Under the pieces are notes generated by a model that saw only the letters and a program-made list of their open reading frames with translations, did not search any database and was not told the DNA's origin. The position numbers and the translations under genes are program-made. This document shows positions 26,160 through 34,543 of a DNA stretch of 64,000 bases, piece by piece (position 1 is the stretch's first letter; every line of letters begins with the position of its first letter). The stretch lies in the NCBI GenBank assembly GCA_036500965.1, contig DASYBC010000024.1:53962-117961 (forward strand). The letters are read 5' to 3'. This stretch comes from AP-15 sp036500965. Lineage in GTDB: Bacteria > Pseudomonadota > Alphaproteobacteria > ATCC43930 > CGMCC-115725.

Positions 26160-27746
26160 TCAGCGGCCGCGCCCGCCATGGTCATTGGGGTTGGCGCAGA
26201 CAAAGCTCGCCGCATTCGTCGTCGCACCGACGCCGCTGTATTTTGGCACCTGCGGGTAGGGGCACAGCGGGCGGGTGAAAGCGACCCCCTGGGATTGCAC
26301 GTTGTTGTTGTAGTGGGTGGCGACGATCTGATCGGGCGCCGTCCCCTGCTCGACCCAGTTGTCGAGCGCGGTCAAGGTGTCGAAGGTATTCGCGCCCGGG
26401 CCGCCCGAGCAGTGATACATGCCGGGAACCATGAACAAGCGATACGATTTCTGCGTCTCGCGGATCGCATCGCTCGGGTTCGAATGCGGGTACAGCCTCG
26501 CCGCAACGCTCTGGTAATATTGCGGAGACTCGCCAGGCGCGATCGTGCCGTCGGCCCAGCCGTGATACTGGATCAGTTTGCCGTGGCTCAGAAACGGCCG
26601 CAGATCGGGATCGGTCGCCTCGGTAACGCCGCCATCCAGGTGTCGCGCCAGCGCGACATCGCGGCCGAAATTGAGGCTGGTCTGCACATTGAAGCTCGGA
26701 TCGTCGAACACCCAATACTGCATATAGCTGACCGCGATCGCGAACAGGCTGTTGGCTTCGCCCGCCCAATCGGTCTCGCTGCCGCGGGCGAACCCCGGAA
26801 AGATCGGCTGGTAGGTGACAGGATTCTGCGCCCCCGCGTAGATCTGATCGACCACCCGCACCTGAGCGGCGCTCAGGCAGGTCGTCGGATCCTGGTTGCG
26901 CTTGCACTGCAGCTCCCTGGGATTGAAGTTGCAGGTCGGCGGGTCGCTGATGAAGAGATCGGACGAAACGCCGCCGTCATGCCCCGCACATTGCTTCAGA
27001 ACCGCGTCGTTGATCAGCGTGTACTGGCTCGTCGGCAATACCGGCGTGGCGCTCGAATCCGGATGGTTCACCAGGTATGGCCATAGCTGCCCGAAATTGA
27101 GCTCGACCCAGTAATTGGCTGGGTCGCCGGCGATGATCCCGTCGAAATCGTCGGGGAACATCTGCGCTTCCTTGAGCGCCTGCCGGCCGCCGGTCGAGCA
27201 GCCATTGAAATAATCGTATTTCGGCGCCCCGGCATAGGCGGTGACGATGGCCTTGGCATTGACCGTCGTCAGGTGGATCGCGCGATAGCCGAAATCGATG
27301 ACCTTTTCCGGATGGCCGAGCGCCCAGCTGCCGTCGCTGCTGCTGGGGTTCTGGTGCCCGGTGTCGGTCGAGGCCGTCGCATAGCCGCGATTGAGCGCGG
27401 TCGCCATCGCCGAGAACGAAATCGTGCCGGCAAAGCCGCCGCCGCCGACCACCTCCAGCTTGCCGTTCCAGGTGCTGTACGGGATCCACACCTCGAATTG
27501 AATGTCCGAGTCGCTCGATGGCGTCGAATAGCCGGCCACCCGGCAGAACGCGGGCAGGGTGAAGGTTTGGCCATTTGCCGCGGTAAACGATCCGGCATTC
27601 ACCAGCTGCGCTGCGGTCAATGTCGTGTTTGGCAAGGCGAGACTCGCCAGATTGCCGCAGGTCGCCGCCGCCGCCGCCGCCGCCGGCAGCGCCAGGCTCG
27701 CCAGCGACAAAGCCGCCGTCCAGGCATAAATACGTTTGGTTTTCAC
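26160..27746 (-). CDS. Tannase/feruloyl esterase family protein
   Basis: A 528-residue exported esterase. The signal peptide is KTKRIYAWTAALSLASLALP plus an alanine run. The tannase fold follows: FEVWIPYSTWNGKLEVVGGGG, TDTGHQ, and the nucleophile elbow YFNGCSTGGRQALKEA near residue 190. Later elements are FPDDFDGIIAGDPA, QYHGWADGTIAP (acid) and MVPGMYHCSGGPG (His). A Cys next to the Ser and another before the His match the disulphide typical of tannases. It would hydrolyse galloyl or feruloyl esters from plant matter. The start is a GTG at 27746 with GGAGGGG upstream. Confidence 0.9.
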   Translation of the reverse strand: MKTKRIYAWTAALSLASLALPAAAAAAATCGNLASLALPNTTLTAAQLVNAGSFTAANGQTFTLPAFCRVAGYSTPSSDSDIQFEVWIPYSTWNGKLEVVGGGGFAGTISFSAMATALNRGYATASTDTGHQNPSSSDGSWALGHPEKVIDFGYRAIHLTTVNAKAIVTAYAGAPKYDYFNGCSTGGRQALKEAQMFPDDFDGIIAGDPANYWVELNFGQLWPYLVNHPDSSATPVLPTSQYTLINDAVLKQCAGHDGGVSSDLFISDPPTCNFNPRELQCKRNQDPTTCLSAAQVRVVDQIYAGAQNPVTYQPIFPGFARGSETDWAGEANSLFAIAVSYMQYWVFDDPSFNVQTSLNFGRDVALARHLDGGVTEATDPDLRPFLSHGKLIQYHGWADGTIAPGESPQYYQSVAARLYPHSNPSDAIRETQKSYRLFMVPGMYHCSGGPGANTFDTLTALDNWVEQGTAPDQIVATHYNNNVQSQGVAFTRPLCPYPQVPKYSGVGATTNAASFVCANPNDHGGRGR

Positions 27747-27972
27747 AGGCCCCTCCAGATTATCGTTGCCGTTTCGAATGCTGGACGCCAACGGGCGCCG
27801 GTGACGCGTGCTCAGGCCCGGACTTTAGCTCGGCGGGGATTGTCGCCCGGCCGATAGGTTTGTCCCGATCGCGCGCTACGCGCAACAGGCTACGCGCATC
27901 GATCGCGCCCGGCTATCGGAAACAGCGGTTTGCCGGCACGCCGCCGGTGCAAGCTGACCGTGCGCCCCGTTC

Positions 27973-28314
27973 TCATTCCGTCGGCAGGTGGCGCAGGGCG
28001 TCCATGCTGTCGTGAAGGATGCGGACGATCTCGATCGTGCTCTCCCCGGTCACGCGGTAGAGCAGCAAGTGCCGACCGCGCCACCGCATTGTCGCGATGT
28101 GAAGCGACCATATTCCGGCGCCGATGTCGCTACGGGGTCTGGCGCCGGGAACGTCGGGGCCGCTGCGTAGGCCTTGGATCGCCTTTTTCAGGGCATCGCG
28201 AAAGAGCCGGGCCTGCCGAGGGCCAAAGCGCTCATTGATCCATTCTAGAATCGAGGCGAGGTCGCGTTCTGCCGCAGAGCTGAGACGTGCCCGCCAATTG
28301 CCGGCGGAGATCAA
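27973..28314 (-). CDS. parE: ParE/RelE-type toxin
   Basis: A 113-residue toxin of the ParE/RelE superfamily: RLSSAAERDLASILEWINERFG, then AIQGLRSGPDVPGARPR, HIATMRWRGRHLLLYRVTGE and IEIVRILHDSMD, the last being the family's typical ending. ParE members poison gyrase; some relatives cleave mRNA. The start is TTG at 28314, overlapping the antitoxin stop by four bases (TTGA). The reading frame is intact although its antitoxin gene carries a frameshift. Confidence 0.83.
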   Translation of the reverse strand: MISAGNWRARLSSAAERDLASILEWINERFGPRQARLFRDALKKAIQGLRSGPDVPGARPRSDIGAGIWSLHIATMRWRGRHLLLYRVTGESTIEIVRILHDSMDALRHLPTE

Positions 28315-28605
28315 CTGTCATCGCGCGCTCGTTCGAGTACTCGCTCGGACAGATCGTGCAAATACTCGGCGAGGTCATCGACGCTCTCAAATTCCTCGTA
28401 TCGGCCCTCATCGAGATCGGCCAAGCCGATTTGCGTGGCGTTCTGCAAGGCGTTCAGCTTGGTTGCCTCGCGCGCTTCGCGAGCCTCTACCAGGCGCAGT
28501 CCGTCGCGCAGCACCTCACTCGCGTTACTGATAGCGCCCCGACTTGACGAGCGCTTCGATGACGCTTTCATGGTGCGCCGTCAGCACAACGTTGCGTGTC
28601 GGCAT
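28311..28605 (-). pseudogene. parD: ParD-type antitoxin, frameshifted
   Basis: The N-terminal ribbon-helix-helix part (MPTRNVVLTAHHESVIEALV then KSGRYQ, starting at ATG 28605 after GGTGGAG) is followed by an extra T just after the CAG codon near 28527, which gives an immediate TAA. Skipping that base continues the family sequence NASEVLRDGLRLVE to the stop at 28311, including the toxin-wrapping C-terminus. Either the antitoxin is truly broken, or a shorter product starts at the in-frame ATG at 28571 (MKASSKRSSSRGAIS), or the base is a sequence error. The intact overlapping toxin favours the last two. Confidence 0.75.
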
Positions 28606-28655
28606 GCTGGTTTCTCCACCTGATTGCGCCAAAGCATAGTCGTATTCGATGATAA

Positions 28656-28670
28656 TGGCATGATATGCCA
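28656..28670. promoter_or_regulatory. Palindrome upstream of parDE (candidate operator)
   Basis: TGGCAT-GAT-ATGCCA is a perfect 6-base inverted repeat 50 bases upstream of the parD start, in the 100-base gap to the asnB stop. ParD-family antitoxins bind such sites to repress their operon. Confidence 0.5.
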
Positions 28671-28705
28671 ACGGTCGGCAGTACGCAAACCTGGAGGCAA
28701 ACGCG

Positions 28706-30478
28706 CTATTGCGCCAGCGCCACCGCGATGTCCGGCGGCAGCGGGGCGCGCTCGATGTGATGGCGGTGCCAGAGCGCGTAGAACAATAGGTTCCAGGCGG
28801 CGCGGCCGGCGCGCCGTTGTCTGGCGGCGGCGAACAGGCTCTCGACCGCGTCCGGCCGGCACAGCTCGCGCACCGCCGGCGAGCGCGCGACGAGCGGCCC
28901 AATCAACCCGGCGCGCTCGGCGATCCAGCGCCCGACCGGCACGGTGAAGCCGTGCTTGCGGGCGAGCGGCTGGGCCTGCGGCAATTGCCCGGCGAGCCAG
29001 CGCCGCAAAACCCACTTGCCGAGGCCGCGCCGGATCTTCAGCTCGTCGGGCAGGCGAAAAGCCAGCTCTGCCATCTCGGGGTCGAGAAACGGGGTGCGGC
29101 CCTCCGTCCCGTGCGCCATCAGGCAGCGGTCGAGCTTGACCAAGAGGTCGTTCGGCAGCCAATCGGCGCAATCGACCGCCTGCGCCGCCTGCAAAAAGGT
29201 GCGGCCGTGGCCGCCGCCATGCACCTCGGCCGCGGCGATGCCGTCGCGCCAGCCGGGGATTTCGCCGCGCAGCACCCCCAGATCGTCGAGCATGCCGCGG
29301 GCGCGGGGCCGGCGCCCGCCGGCCCACCACGGGCGCATGACGCTGCGATAGCGGCCATAGCCGCCGAACAGCTCGTCGCCGCCCTCGCCCGACAGGATCA
29401 CCTTGAGCCCGGCCTCGCGCGCCGCCCGGGCCAATGCCCAGGTCGGCAGGATCGCATAATCGGCGGCGGGGTCGTCGATCGCGCACACGATTTGCGGCAA
29501 CAGCGTCCAGAAATCGGCCTCGGTGAACAGCAGCTCGACATGCTCGGCGCCGACCGCCGCCGCCGCTGCTCGCGCCGCCGCGCGCTCGTCGGCGACATCG
29601 CCATCGCCAAAGCCGATGGTAAACGCCTTGACCGGGCGCTCGGCCAGCCGGGCCATCATCGCCAGCACCGCGGTCGAATCGACGCCGCCCGACAGGAACA
29701 TGCCGAACGGCACATCCGCACGCTGATGCAAGCGCACGCTGTCGGCAAAGGCGGCGTCGAGCCGCTCCACCGCCTCGTCTTCGCCGGCCGCGACCGGGCC
29801 GAAATCGGGCAGGGCCGGGCGGCGGCGGCGCTCGACGATCCGGCCGCGGCGAACCACCACGGTTTCGCCCGGCAATACCCGGTTGATCCCGGCAAAAATC
29901 GTCTCGCGCCCGGTGGTGAACTGCATCTGCAACAGCTCGTTGCGCGCCCTGCGGGCGAGCACCGGGGCGACGAGGCCCGCCGCGATCAGCGCGCCCGGCT
30001 CCGAGGCAAAGGCAAAGCCGCGCGCCGTCTCGGCGTAATAGAGCGGCTTGATCCCGAACGGGTCGCGGGCGAGAACCAGGCGCCCGGTGCCCGGATCGTG
30101 CAATGCCGCGGCGTACATGCCGCGCAGATGTAAGGTGAAGTCGAGACCATCGCGGCGGTAGAGGTGCAGCGGCAGCTCGCAATCCGATTGGGTCGAGAAC
30201 GCGATTGGCCTGGCGCCGCGCAACTCCTCACGCAGCTCGAGGTAATTGTAAATTTCGCCATTGGCGATCAGCGCCGCCCCGCCCGGCTCGAACAGCGGCT
30301 GATCGCCGGTATCGAGGTCGATGATCGCCAGCCGGGTCTGCACCATGCCGACATCGCCTGAGCGGTATCGGCCATCGCCGTCCGGGCCGCGATGCCGTAG
30401 GGCCGCGCCCATTTCCCGCAGCGGCGCCGCTGGCGGCGCGGCGCCATCGAGAGTCATCAGCCCGGCGATGCCGCACAT
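28706..30478 (-). CDS. asnB: Asparagine-synthase-type glutamine amidotransferase
   Basis: A 590-residue class II glutamine amidotransferase. The catalytic Cys is residue 2 (MCGIAG), with RHRGPDG, RLAIIDL, NGEIYNY and DPFGIKPLYY of the glutaminase domain. The synthetase domain has the PP-loop FLSGGVDST and SGEGGDELFGGYGRY. It would transfer ammonia to an acyl-adenylate. It is the last gene of a glycosyltransferase operon and overlaps the preceding GT4 by 22 bases, so its target may be a sugar acid or aminoacyl decoration of the surface glycan rather than free aspartate. Similar enzymes accompany exopolysaccharide clusters. Confidence 0.87.
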   Translation of the reverse strand: MCGIAGLMTLDGAAPPAAPLREMGAALRHRGPDGDGRYRSGDVGMVQTRLAIIDLDTGDQPLFEPGGAALIANGEIYNYLELREELRGARPIAFSTQSDCELPLHLYRRDGLDFTLHLRGMYAAALHDPGTGRLVLARDPFGIKPLYYAETARGFAFASEPGALIAAGLVAPVLARRARNELLQMQFTTGRETIFAGINRVLPGETVVVRRGRIVERRRRPALPDFGPVAAGEDEAVERLDAAFADSVRLHQRADVPFGMFLSGGVDSTAVLAMMARLAERPVKAFTIGFGDGDVADERAAARAAAAAVGAEHVELLFTEADFWTLLPQIVCAIDDPAADYAILPTWALARAAREAGLKVILSGEGGDELFGGYGRYRSVMRPWWAGGRRPRARGMLDDLGVLRGEIPGWRDGIAAAEVHGGGHGRTFLQAAQAVDCADWLPNDLLVKLDRCLMAHGTEGRTPFLDPEMAELAFRLPDELKIRRGLGKWVLRRWLAGQLPQAQPLARKHGFTVPVGRWIAERAGLIGPLVARSPAVRELCRPDAVESLFAAARQRRAGRAAWNLLFYALWHRHHIERAPLPPDIAVALAQ

Positions 30479-31527
30479 CCCGATGCCAGTCGGTCGAAAT
30501 AGCGGCGGTAGCGCGCGACCACCATTGCCTCGGTAAACTCGGCCTCGTAGGCGCGGCGGCCGGCCTGACCGAGCCTGGTGCGCAGCCCGGGGTCGCCGAT
30601 CAGCCGCTCGATCGCCGCAGCCAGCGCTTGCGGGCCGCCGCCCGGCTGACCCGGCAACGGTATCAGAAGCCCGCTCACCTCGTCCTCGATCAACCCGGCC
30701 GGGCCGTCGCTCCTGGTGGCGACCACCGGCAGCCCCGCCGACCAGGCCTCGATCACGACATTGCCGAGCGGTTCGAGCACCGACGGGCAGACGAGCAGAT
30801 CGGCCCCCGCCAGCAGCTCCGATACGTCCTCGCGCCAGCCGAGAAAGCTGACGCGCTCGGCAATCCCGAGATTGGCCGCGAGCCGTTCGAGCGAGCCGCG
30901 CAACGGCCCGTCCCCGGCAATCGCCAGGCGCACCGCGCGCGTCTCGGCGATGGCCGCGAGCAGCAGGTCGAACCCCTTGTTGGGATGAAGCCGGCCGAGC
31001 GCCAGCGCCTGCGGCATCTCGCCATTTCCGCGAGCCGGCGAGCACCGGCTCCCGGACGCCGCCGCGCGCGCGTCATGCACAAAATTCGGCAAATAATCGA
31101 TGCGCTGGTGCGGCCAGCCGGCCGCCACGGCATAATCGACGATGGCGCGGGTGTTGCCGATCAGGCGATCGCAGCACCGGTAATATTTCAAATCGTAATA
31201 CCCCCCGAGGCGGGCAACATGCACGAAATCGCCGCGCGGGCATAGCCGCGTCGCCCGGCTCATCCAGGTCAGCACGATATCGGGGCGCCAGCGGGCGACC
31301 TCGCGGCGAAAGGCGCATCGGCTGGCAAGATCGAGCGGGCCGCCAAAACCCAGCTCGCCGACCGCGATCCCCGCCGCGCGCAGGCGCCGCGACCGCGCGG
31401 CATCGCGGCGGATCAGAGCCCGCTGCGTCTCGCCGGCGCGCTGCAAAGCCGTCGCCAGCCGCTCGAAAAAGGTTTCGGCGCCGCCGTGGCGCGCCCCTGC
31501 GATCGCCTGCAACAGCCGGCGGGTCAT
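30457..31527 (-). CDS. Glycosyltransferase family 4
   Basis: A 356-residue retaining GT-B glycosyltransferase. The N-terminal donor-independent domain starts ARHGGAETFFERLA. The C-terminal nucleotide-sugar domain begins ALGRLHPNKGFDLLL and contains the EX7E motif EPLGNVVIE within VCPSVLEPLGNVVIEAW. The start ATG at 31527 overlaps the stop of the preceding GT gene by four bases (ATGA), and the end overlaps asnB by 22 bases. It acts on the cytoplasmic face in glycan assembly; donor and acceptor cannot be read from the sequence. Confidence 0.87.
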   Translation of the reverse strand: MTRRLLQAIAGARHGGAETFFERLATALQRAGETQRALIRRDAARSRRLRAAGIAVGELGFGGPLDLASRCAFRREVARWRPDIVLTWMSRATRLCPRGDFVHVARLGGYYDLKYYRCCDRLIGNTRAIVDYAVAAGWPHQRIDYLPNFVHDARAAASGSRCSPARGNGEMPQALALGRLHPNKGFDLLLAAIAETRAVRLAIAGDGPLRGSLERLAANLGIAERVSFLGWREDVSELLAGADLLVCPSVLEPLGNVVIEAWSAGLPVVATRSDGPAGLIEDEVSGLLIPLPGQPGGGPQALAAAIERLIGDPGLRTRLGQAGRRAYEAEFTEAMVVARYRRYFDRLASGCAASPG

Positions 31528-32567
31528 CGCGCCCGCGGTCGGCTCAGCGCCTCGAATTGGCCGGCAACCGCATCCCAGCTCAGTCCGCGCTGCCGCTCCA
31601 GCGCCGCGAGATGCCAGCGCCGCCACAGCCGGTCATCGCGCAGCAGCGCGACCGAGGCCGCGGCAAACGCCTCGTCATTTGCCGCCACCCGGCCGGTGAC
31701 GCCGTCCGCTATCCGTTCGGCGACCGCGCCGAGCGGGGTCACCACCGCTGGCACCCCCATCGCCTGCGCCTCGGCCAGCGCGAGACAGAAGGTCTCGCCC
31801 GGATCGCCGCGATAGAGCATGGCCCGCGCATCGTGCAAGACCGCGACCAGGGCATCGTGCGCGATCGGCGCGAATCGGCGGACCCCGGCGGATGCGAGCC
31901 CATCGGCGCGCGCCAGGATCGCCGCCATCTGCCCGGCCCTCGGCGCGGCGGCCCCATAGACCGAGGGACCAGCGTAAATGTGCAGCTCGGCTCCAGGCAC
32001 CGCCGGCGCGATCCGCGCAACCCACAGATCGAGCAGCCAGTCGAGCCCGCGCAACGGGTTCGAGACAAAGATCGCCCGCGGCGGCGGCGGCTCGCGCGGG
32101 CCCGCGCCACGGAAGCGGTCGAGCACCCCATAGGGGATCACCCGGCGCCCGCCGCAGGGCAGCCAGCGCGGGATCGTCGCCGCGTGGTAGGCGCCGGTCG
32201 CCACCAGCACCGGCCGATACCGGGCAAGCGGCATGAGATTGCGCGGCTTTCTCAGATACCGGGCCGGGTTGTGCAGCCAGAACAGCCGGCGACCGGCGCG
32301 GCGGACCAGACCGATCACGCGATGGCCGCGGCTGCCGATATAAAGATCGCACGCTTCGGGGATGCCCCCCGAAAGCGGTGCCCAGCGCACGCCATTATGG
32401 GTCAGCGCGGCGCCGCAACGGTTGCGCGCCTCGACCCGGTGGCCGCGCGCGGCGAGCGCCTCGGCAAGCGCCACAAAGGCGGTCTCGGCCCCGCCCAGCG
32501 GCGCCGTCTCTGCCATTCTCCCGTCAAAAGCGATGCCGTCATCGGCCATCACCACGCTCGCCATCAC
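31524..32567 (-). CDS. Glycosyltransferase family 4
   Basis: A 347-residue GT-B glycosyltransferase with the N-terminal loop TAPLGGAETAFVALAEALAARG, a central RAIFVSNPLRGLDWLLDLW and the EX7E motif in GETFCLALAEAQAMGVPAVV. The start is GTG at 32567 overlapping the GT2 stop by four bases, or the ATG one codon later. It is probably coupled to its neighbours in one surface-glycan operon. Its relation to the next GT4 is distant, so they likely add different sugars. Confidence 0.85.
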   Translation of the reverse strand: MMASVVMADDGIAFDGRMAETAPLGGAETAFVALAEALAARGHRVEARNRCGAALTHNGVRWAPLSGGIPEACDLYIGSRGHRVIGLVRRAGRRLFWLHNPARYLRKPRNLMPLARYRPVLVATGAYHAATIPRWLPCGGRRVIPYGVLDRFRGAGPREPPPPRAIFVSNPLRGLDWLLDLWVARIAPAVPGAELHIYAGPSVYGAAAPRAGQMAAILARADGLASAGVRRFAPIAHDALVAVLHDARAMLYRGDPGETFCLALAEAQAMGVPAVVTPLGAVAERIADGVTGRVAANDEAFAAASVALLRDDRLWRRWHLAALERQRGLSWDAVAGQFEALSRPRAR

Positions 32568-33490
32568 CCGTGCTCGGACGGCAGCGCTTCAACCTCCATG
32601 GCGCGGCGCCCCTCACCCCAACCCTTGCCCCCACCCATTCCCTTCCCCGCGAGCGCGGGAGGGTTAGGGAGGGGCCCGGCAGCGGCAGGGATCCGCGTAG
32701 CGGGATGGCCAGGGGCCGCCTCATCCGGGCCGCGAGGGGGATCGAGGCGGGCTTTCAGATAGGACAGGATCGGGTAGAGGGCGGCGCACAGCGCGATCAG
32801 AAAGCCCCACGGCCCCTCGCGATAGCCCTTGCGCCCGATGTAGCATTTCCAGAAGCGCGACGGGATGCGCCGCAGATTGCGGCCATAGCCGCCGATGTCG
32901 CCGCTGTCGCGCAAATCCTGCGCCCGCGCGCTCGAATAGCGGTCGAGACGGCGCAGCATGTCGGAGATGTCGCGGTCGACGTAATGCCGGATCGGCGAGT
33001 TGAGCGTCAGCCCCTGCGCGCCCCTCAGCGTGACCGTCGGATGGACCCGCTGCTCGCCCCAGAGTTTGGTGCCCTTGCGATAGAGCGCGGCATGCGCCGA
33101 GCGCCCGAACGAGGCGCCCCAGCCCCACCGCACCAGACGCTCGCCGATAAAATTATCGACCGGAACGAGGTGCCAGGCCGCCGCCGAGCCGGCAACGACC
33201 CGCCGGATCTCGTCAGCAAGCTGTGGCGGCACCCGCTCGTCGGCGTCGATTTCGAGGATCCAGTCGCCGCGGCAGGCGTCGATCCCGGCGTGCCGGCGCG
33301 GCCCTTCTCGCTCCCAGGCGCCCTCGACGAGCCGCCCGGCATAACCTTGCGCAATCTCGCGCGAGCCGTCGCTGCAGCGGTCGAGCACGACCACAATCTC
33401 GTCGGCGAAATCGAGACAGGCGAGGCATTGGGCAAGCTGATGCTCTTCGTCATGGGCGACCACCAGCGCCGAGAGCCGCACCGGGCTCAC
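32564..33490 (-). CDS. Glycosyltransferase family 2 with repeat-derived C-terminus
   Basis: A 308-residue GT-A glycosyltransferase of the KdtX/LPS type: LSALVVAHDEEHQLAQCL, DEIVVVLDRCSDGS, the metal motif EIDADERV (DxD), and the late LNSPIRHYVDRDISDML and RIPSRFWKCYIGRKGYREG typical of the WaaE-like group. The last 35 residues (PLPNPPALAGKGMGGGKGWG followed by EGRR) are translated extragenic repeat, not family sequence. The start is GTG at 33490, overlapping the GT9 stop (GTGA). Confidence 0.86.
   Translation of the reverse strand: MSPVRLSALVVAHDEEHQLAQCLACLDFADEIVVVLDRCSDGSREIAQGYAGRLVEGAWEREGPRRHAGIDACRGDWILEIDADERVPPQLADEIRRVVAGSAAAWHLVPVDNFIGERLVRWGWGASFGRSAHAALYRKGTKLWGEQRVHPTVTLRGAQGLTLNSPIRHYVDRDISDMLRRLDRYSSARAQDLRDSGDIGGYGRNLRRIPSRFWKCYIGRKGYREGPWGFLIALCAALYPILSYLKARLDPPRGPDEAAPGHPATRIPAAAGPLPNPPALAGKGMGGGKGWGEGRRAMEVEALPSEHG
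32611..32674. repeat. GC-rich extragenic element inside the GT2 gene end
   Basis: A pyrimidine-rich strand (CCTCACCCCAACCCTTGCC and on) leads to a CCCGCG-AG-CGCGGG hairpin at 32646-32659, then a purine-rich complement (GGGAGGGTTAGGGAGGGG). Related low-complexity elements lie near 35560, 42430, 52501 and 59190. Here it is read as coding sequence. Confidence 0.6.
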
Positions 33491-34446
33491 GCCGCTTCGC
33501 TCGCCAGCCGGGTCCACAATCGGCCGGCCGCCTGCTCGGCGGCATCGACCGAGAGCCCGTCCATCAGGGTGTCCGTCGTGCGGTGATCAAAACCTGGGCC
33601 AAACATCGATTCACGCGGATCGGCCGACGAGACAAAATCGGCGCGCGGCCCCCAGGGCGCGTATTGGCGGCTGGGGCTCGGCCCGAACAGACCCAAGGTC
33701 GGCGTCCCGCAGGCGGCGGCAATGTGCATCAAGCCGGTGTCGTTGCCGATGAACAGCGCGCAGCGCCGCAGCACCGCCGCCGCAGTCAACAGATCGATCC
33801 GCCCGACCAGGTCGATGCGGCGCCGATGCGGGATCGCGTCGAGCAAAGGCCGGGCCTGCCCGCGTTCGTGGCTGGCGGCCAGCACCGCGACGCGCGCGCC
33901 CGGCAGCACCCCGCCGCTGGCGGTCAGCCGAAGCATCAGCTCGGAAAAGCGCTCGGCCCGCCACTGCTTGCCGCGCCAGTTCGCGGCCGGGCCGATCGCC
34001 AGCACTGGGACGCCGGGAGCGATCAGCACGGCGGCGGCGCGCTCGTGCTGCGGCCCCGTCCACAACAACGGGGCGGGCGGCGGATCGAGCGCGAACAACC
34101 GGCCGAGCTGACGCACCCGGTGCTCGCCGGCATCGCCCTTGGCCATCACGCGGCGCTCGTTCGCCCGCAGCAGCCAGGCCAGCGCCGAGCCCCGCAGATC
34201 GACGACCAGATCCCAGCGCCGCGCCGCCACCGCGGCATAAAGCGCCAGCCAGTGCAGCGACCAGCGCCGTTTTTCCACAACGACGAGCCGTTCGAGCGTC
34301 GGCACGCAGGCGAACAGCGGTGCGGCGACCGGCCCCGCCGCGATCGTCAGCCGCGCGCCCGGATAACGCTCGACCAGATAGGACAGGAGGCCGGTCGACA
34401 GCACGGCGTCGCCGATCCGCGTCGCGGTAACAAACAGAATGTCCAT
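33487..34446 (-). CDS. Glycosyltransferase family 9 (heptosyltransferase-like)
   Basis: A 319-residue GT-B enzyme of the ADP-heptose:LPS heptosyltransferase family. N-terminal MDILFVTATRIGDAVLSTGLLSYL holds the acceptor-side glycine and Asp. The C-terminal donor site is FIGNDTGLMHIAAACGTPTL followed by GLFGPS, with the family's characteristic DTGxxHxAAA. It is the first gene of the leftward run GT9-GT2-GT4-GT4-asnB, divergent from ygfZ with 97 bases between starts. The cluster likely builds the lipopolysaccharide core or a related surface glycan. Confidence 0.88.
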   Translation of the reverse strand: MDILFVTATRIGDAVLSTGLLSYLVERYPGARLTIAAGPVAAPLFACVPTLERLVVVEKRRWSLHWLALYAAVAARRWDLVVDLRGSALAWLLRANERRVMAKGDAGEHRVRQLGRLFALDPPPAPLLWTGPQHERAAAVLIAPGVPVLAIGPAANWRGKQWRAERFSELMLRLTASGGVLPGARVAVLAASHERGQARPLLDAIPHRRRIDLVGRIDLLTAAAVLRRCALFIGNDTGLMHIAAACGTPTLGLFGPSPSRQYAPWGPRADFVSSADPRESMFGPGFDHRTTDTLMDGLSVDAAEQAAGRLWTRLASEAA

Positions 34447-34543
34447 CTCGCCGTTCCGAGAGGGCTTATATCCCGCACCCTTCGGCTTGCCAAGCCGGGG
34501 CCCCTCGCTTACCTCTAACCGGCCGCAACCCTACTGGCGAGCC

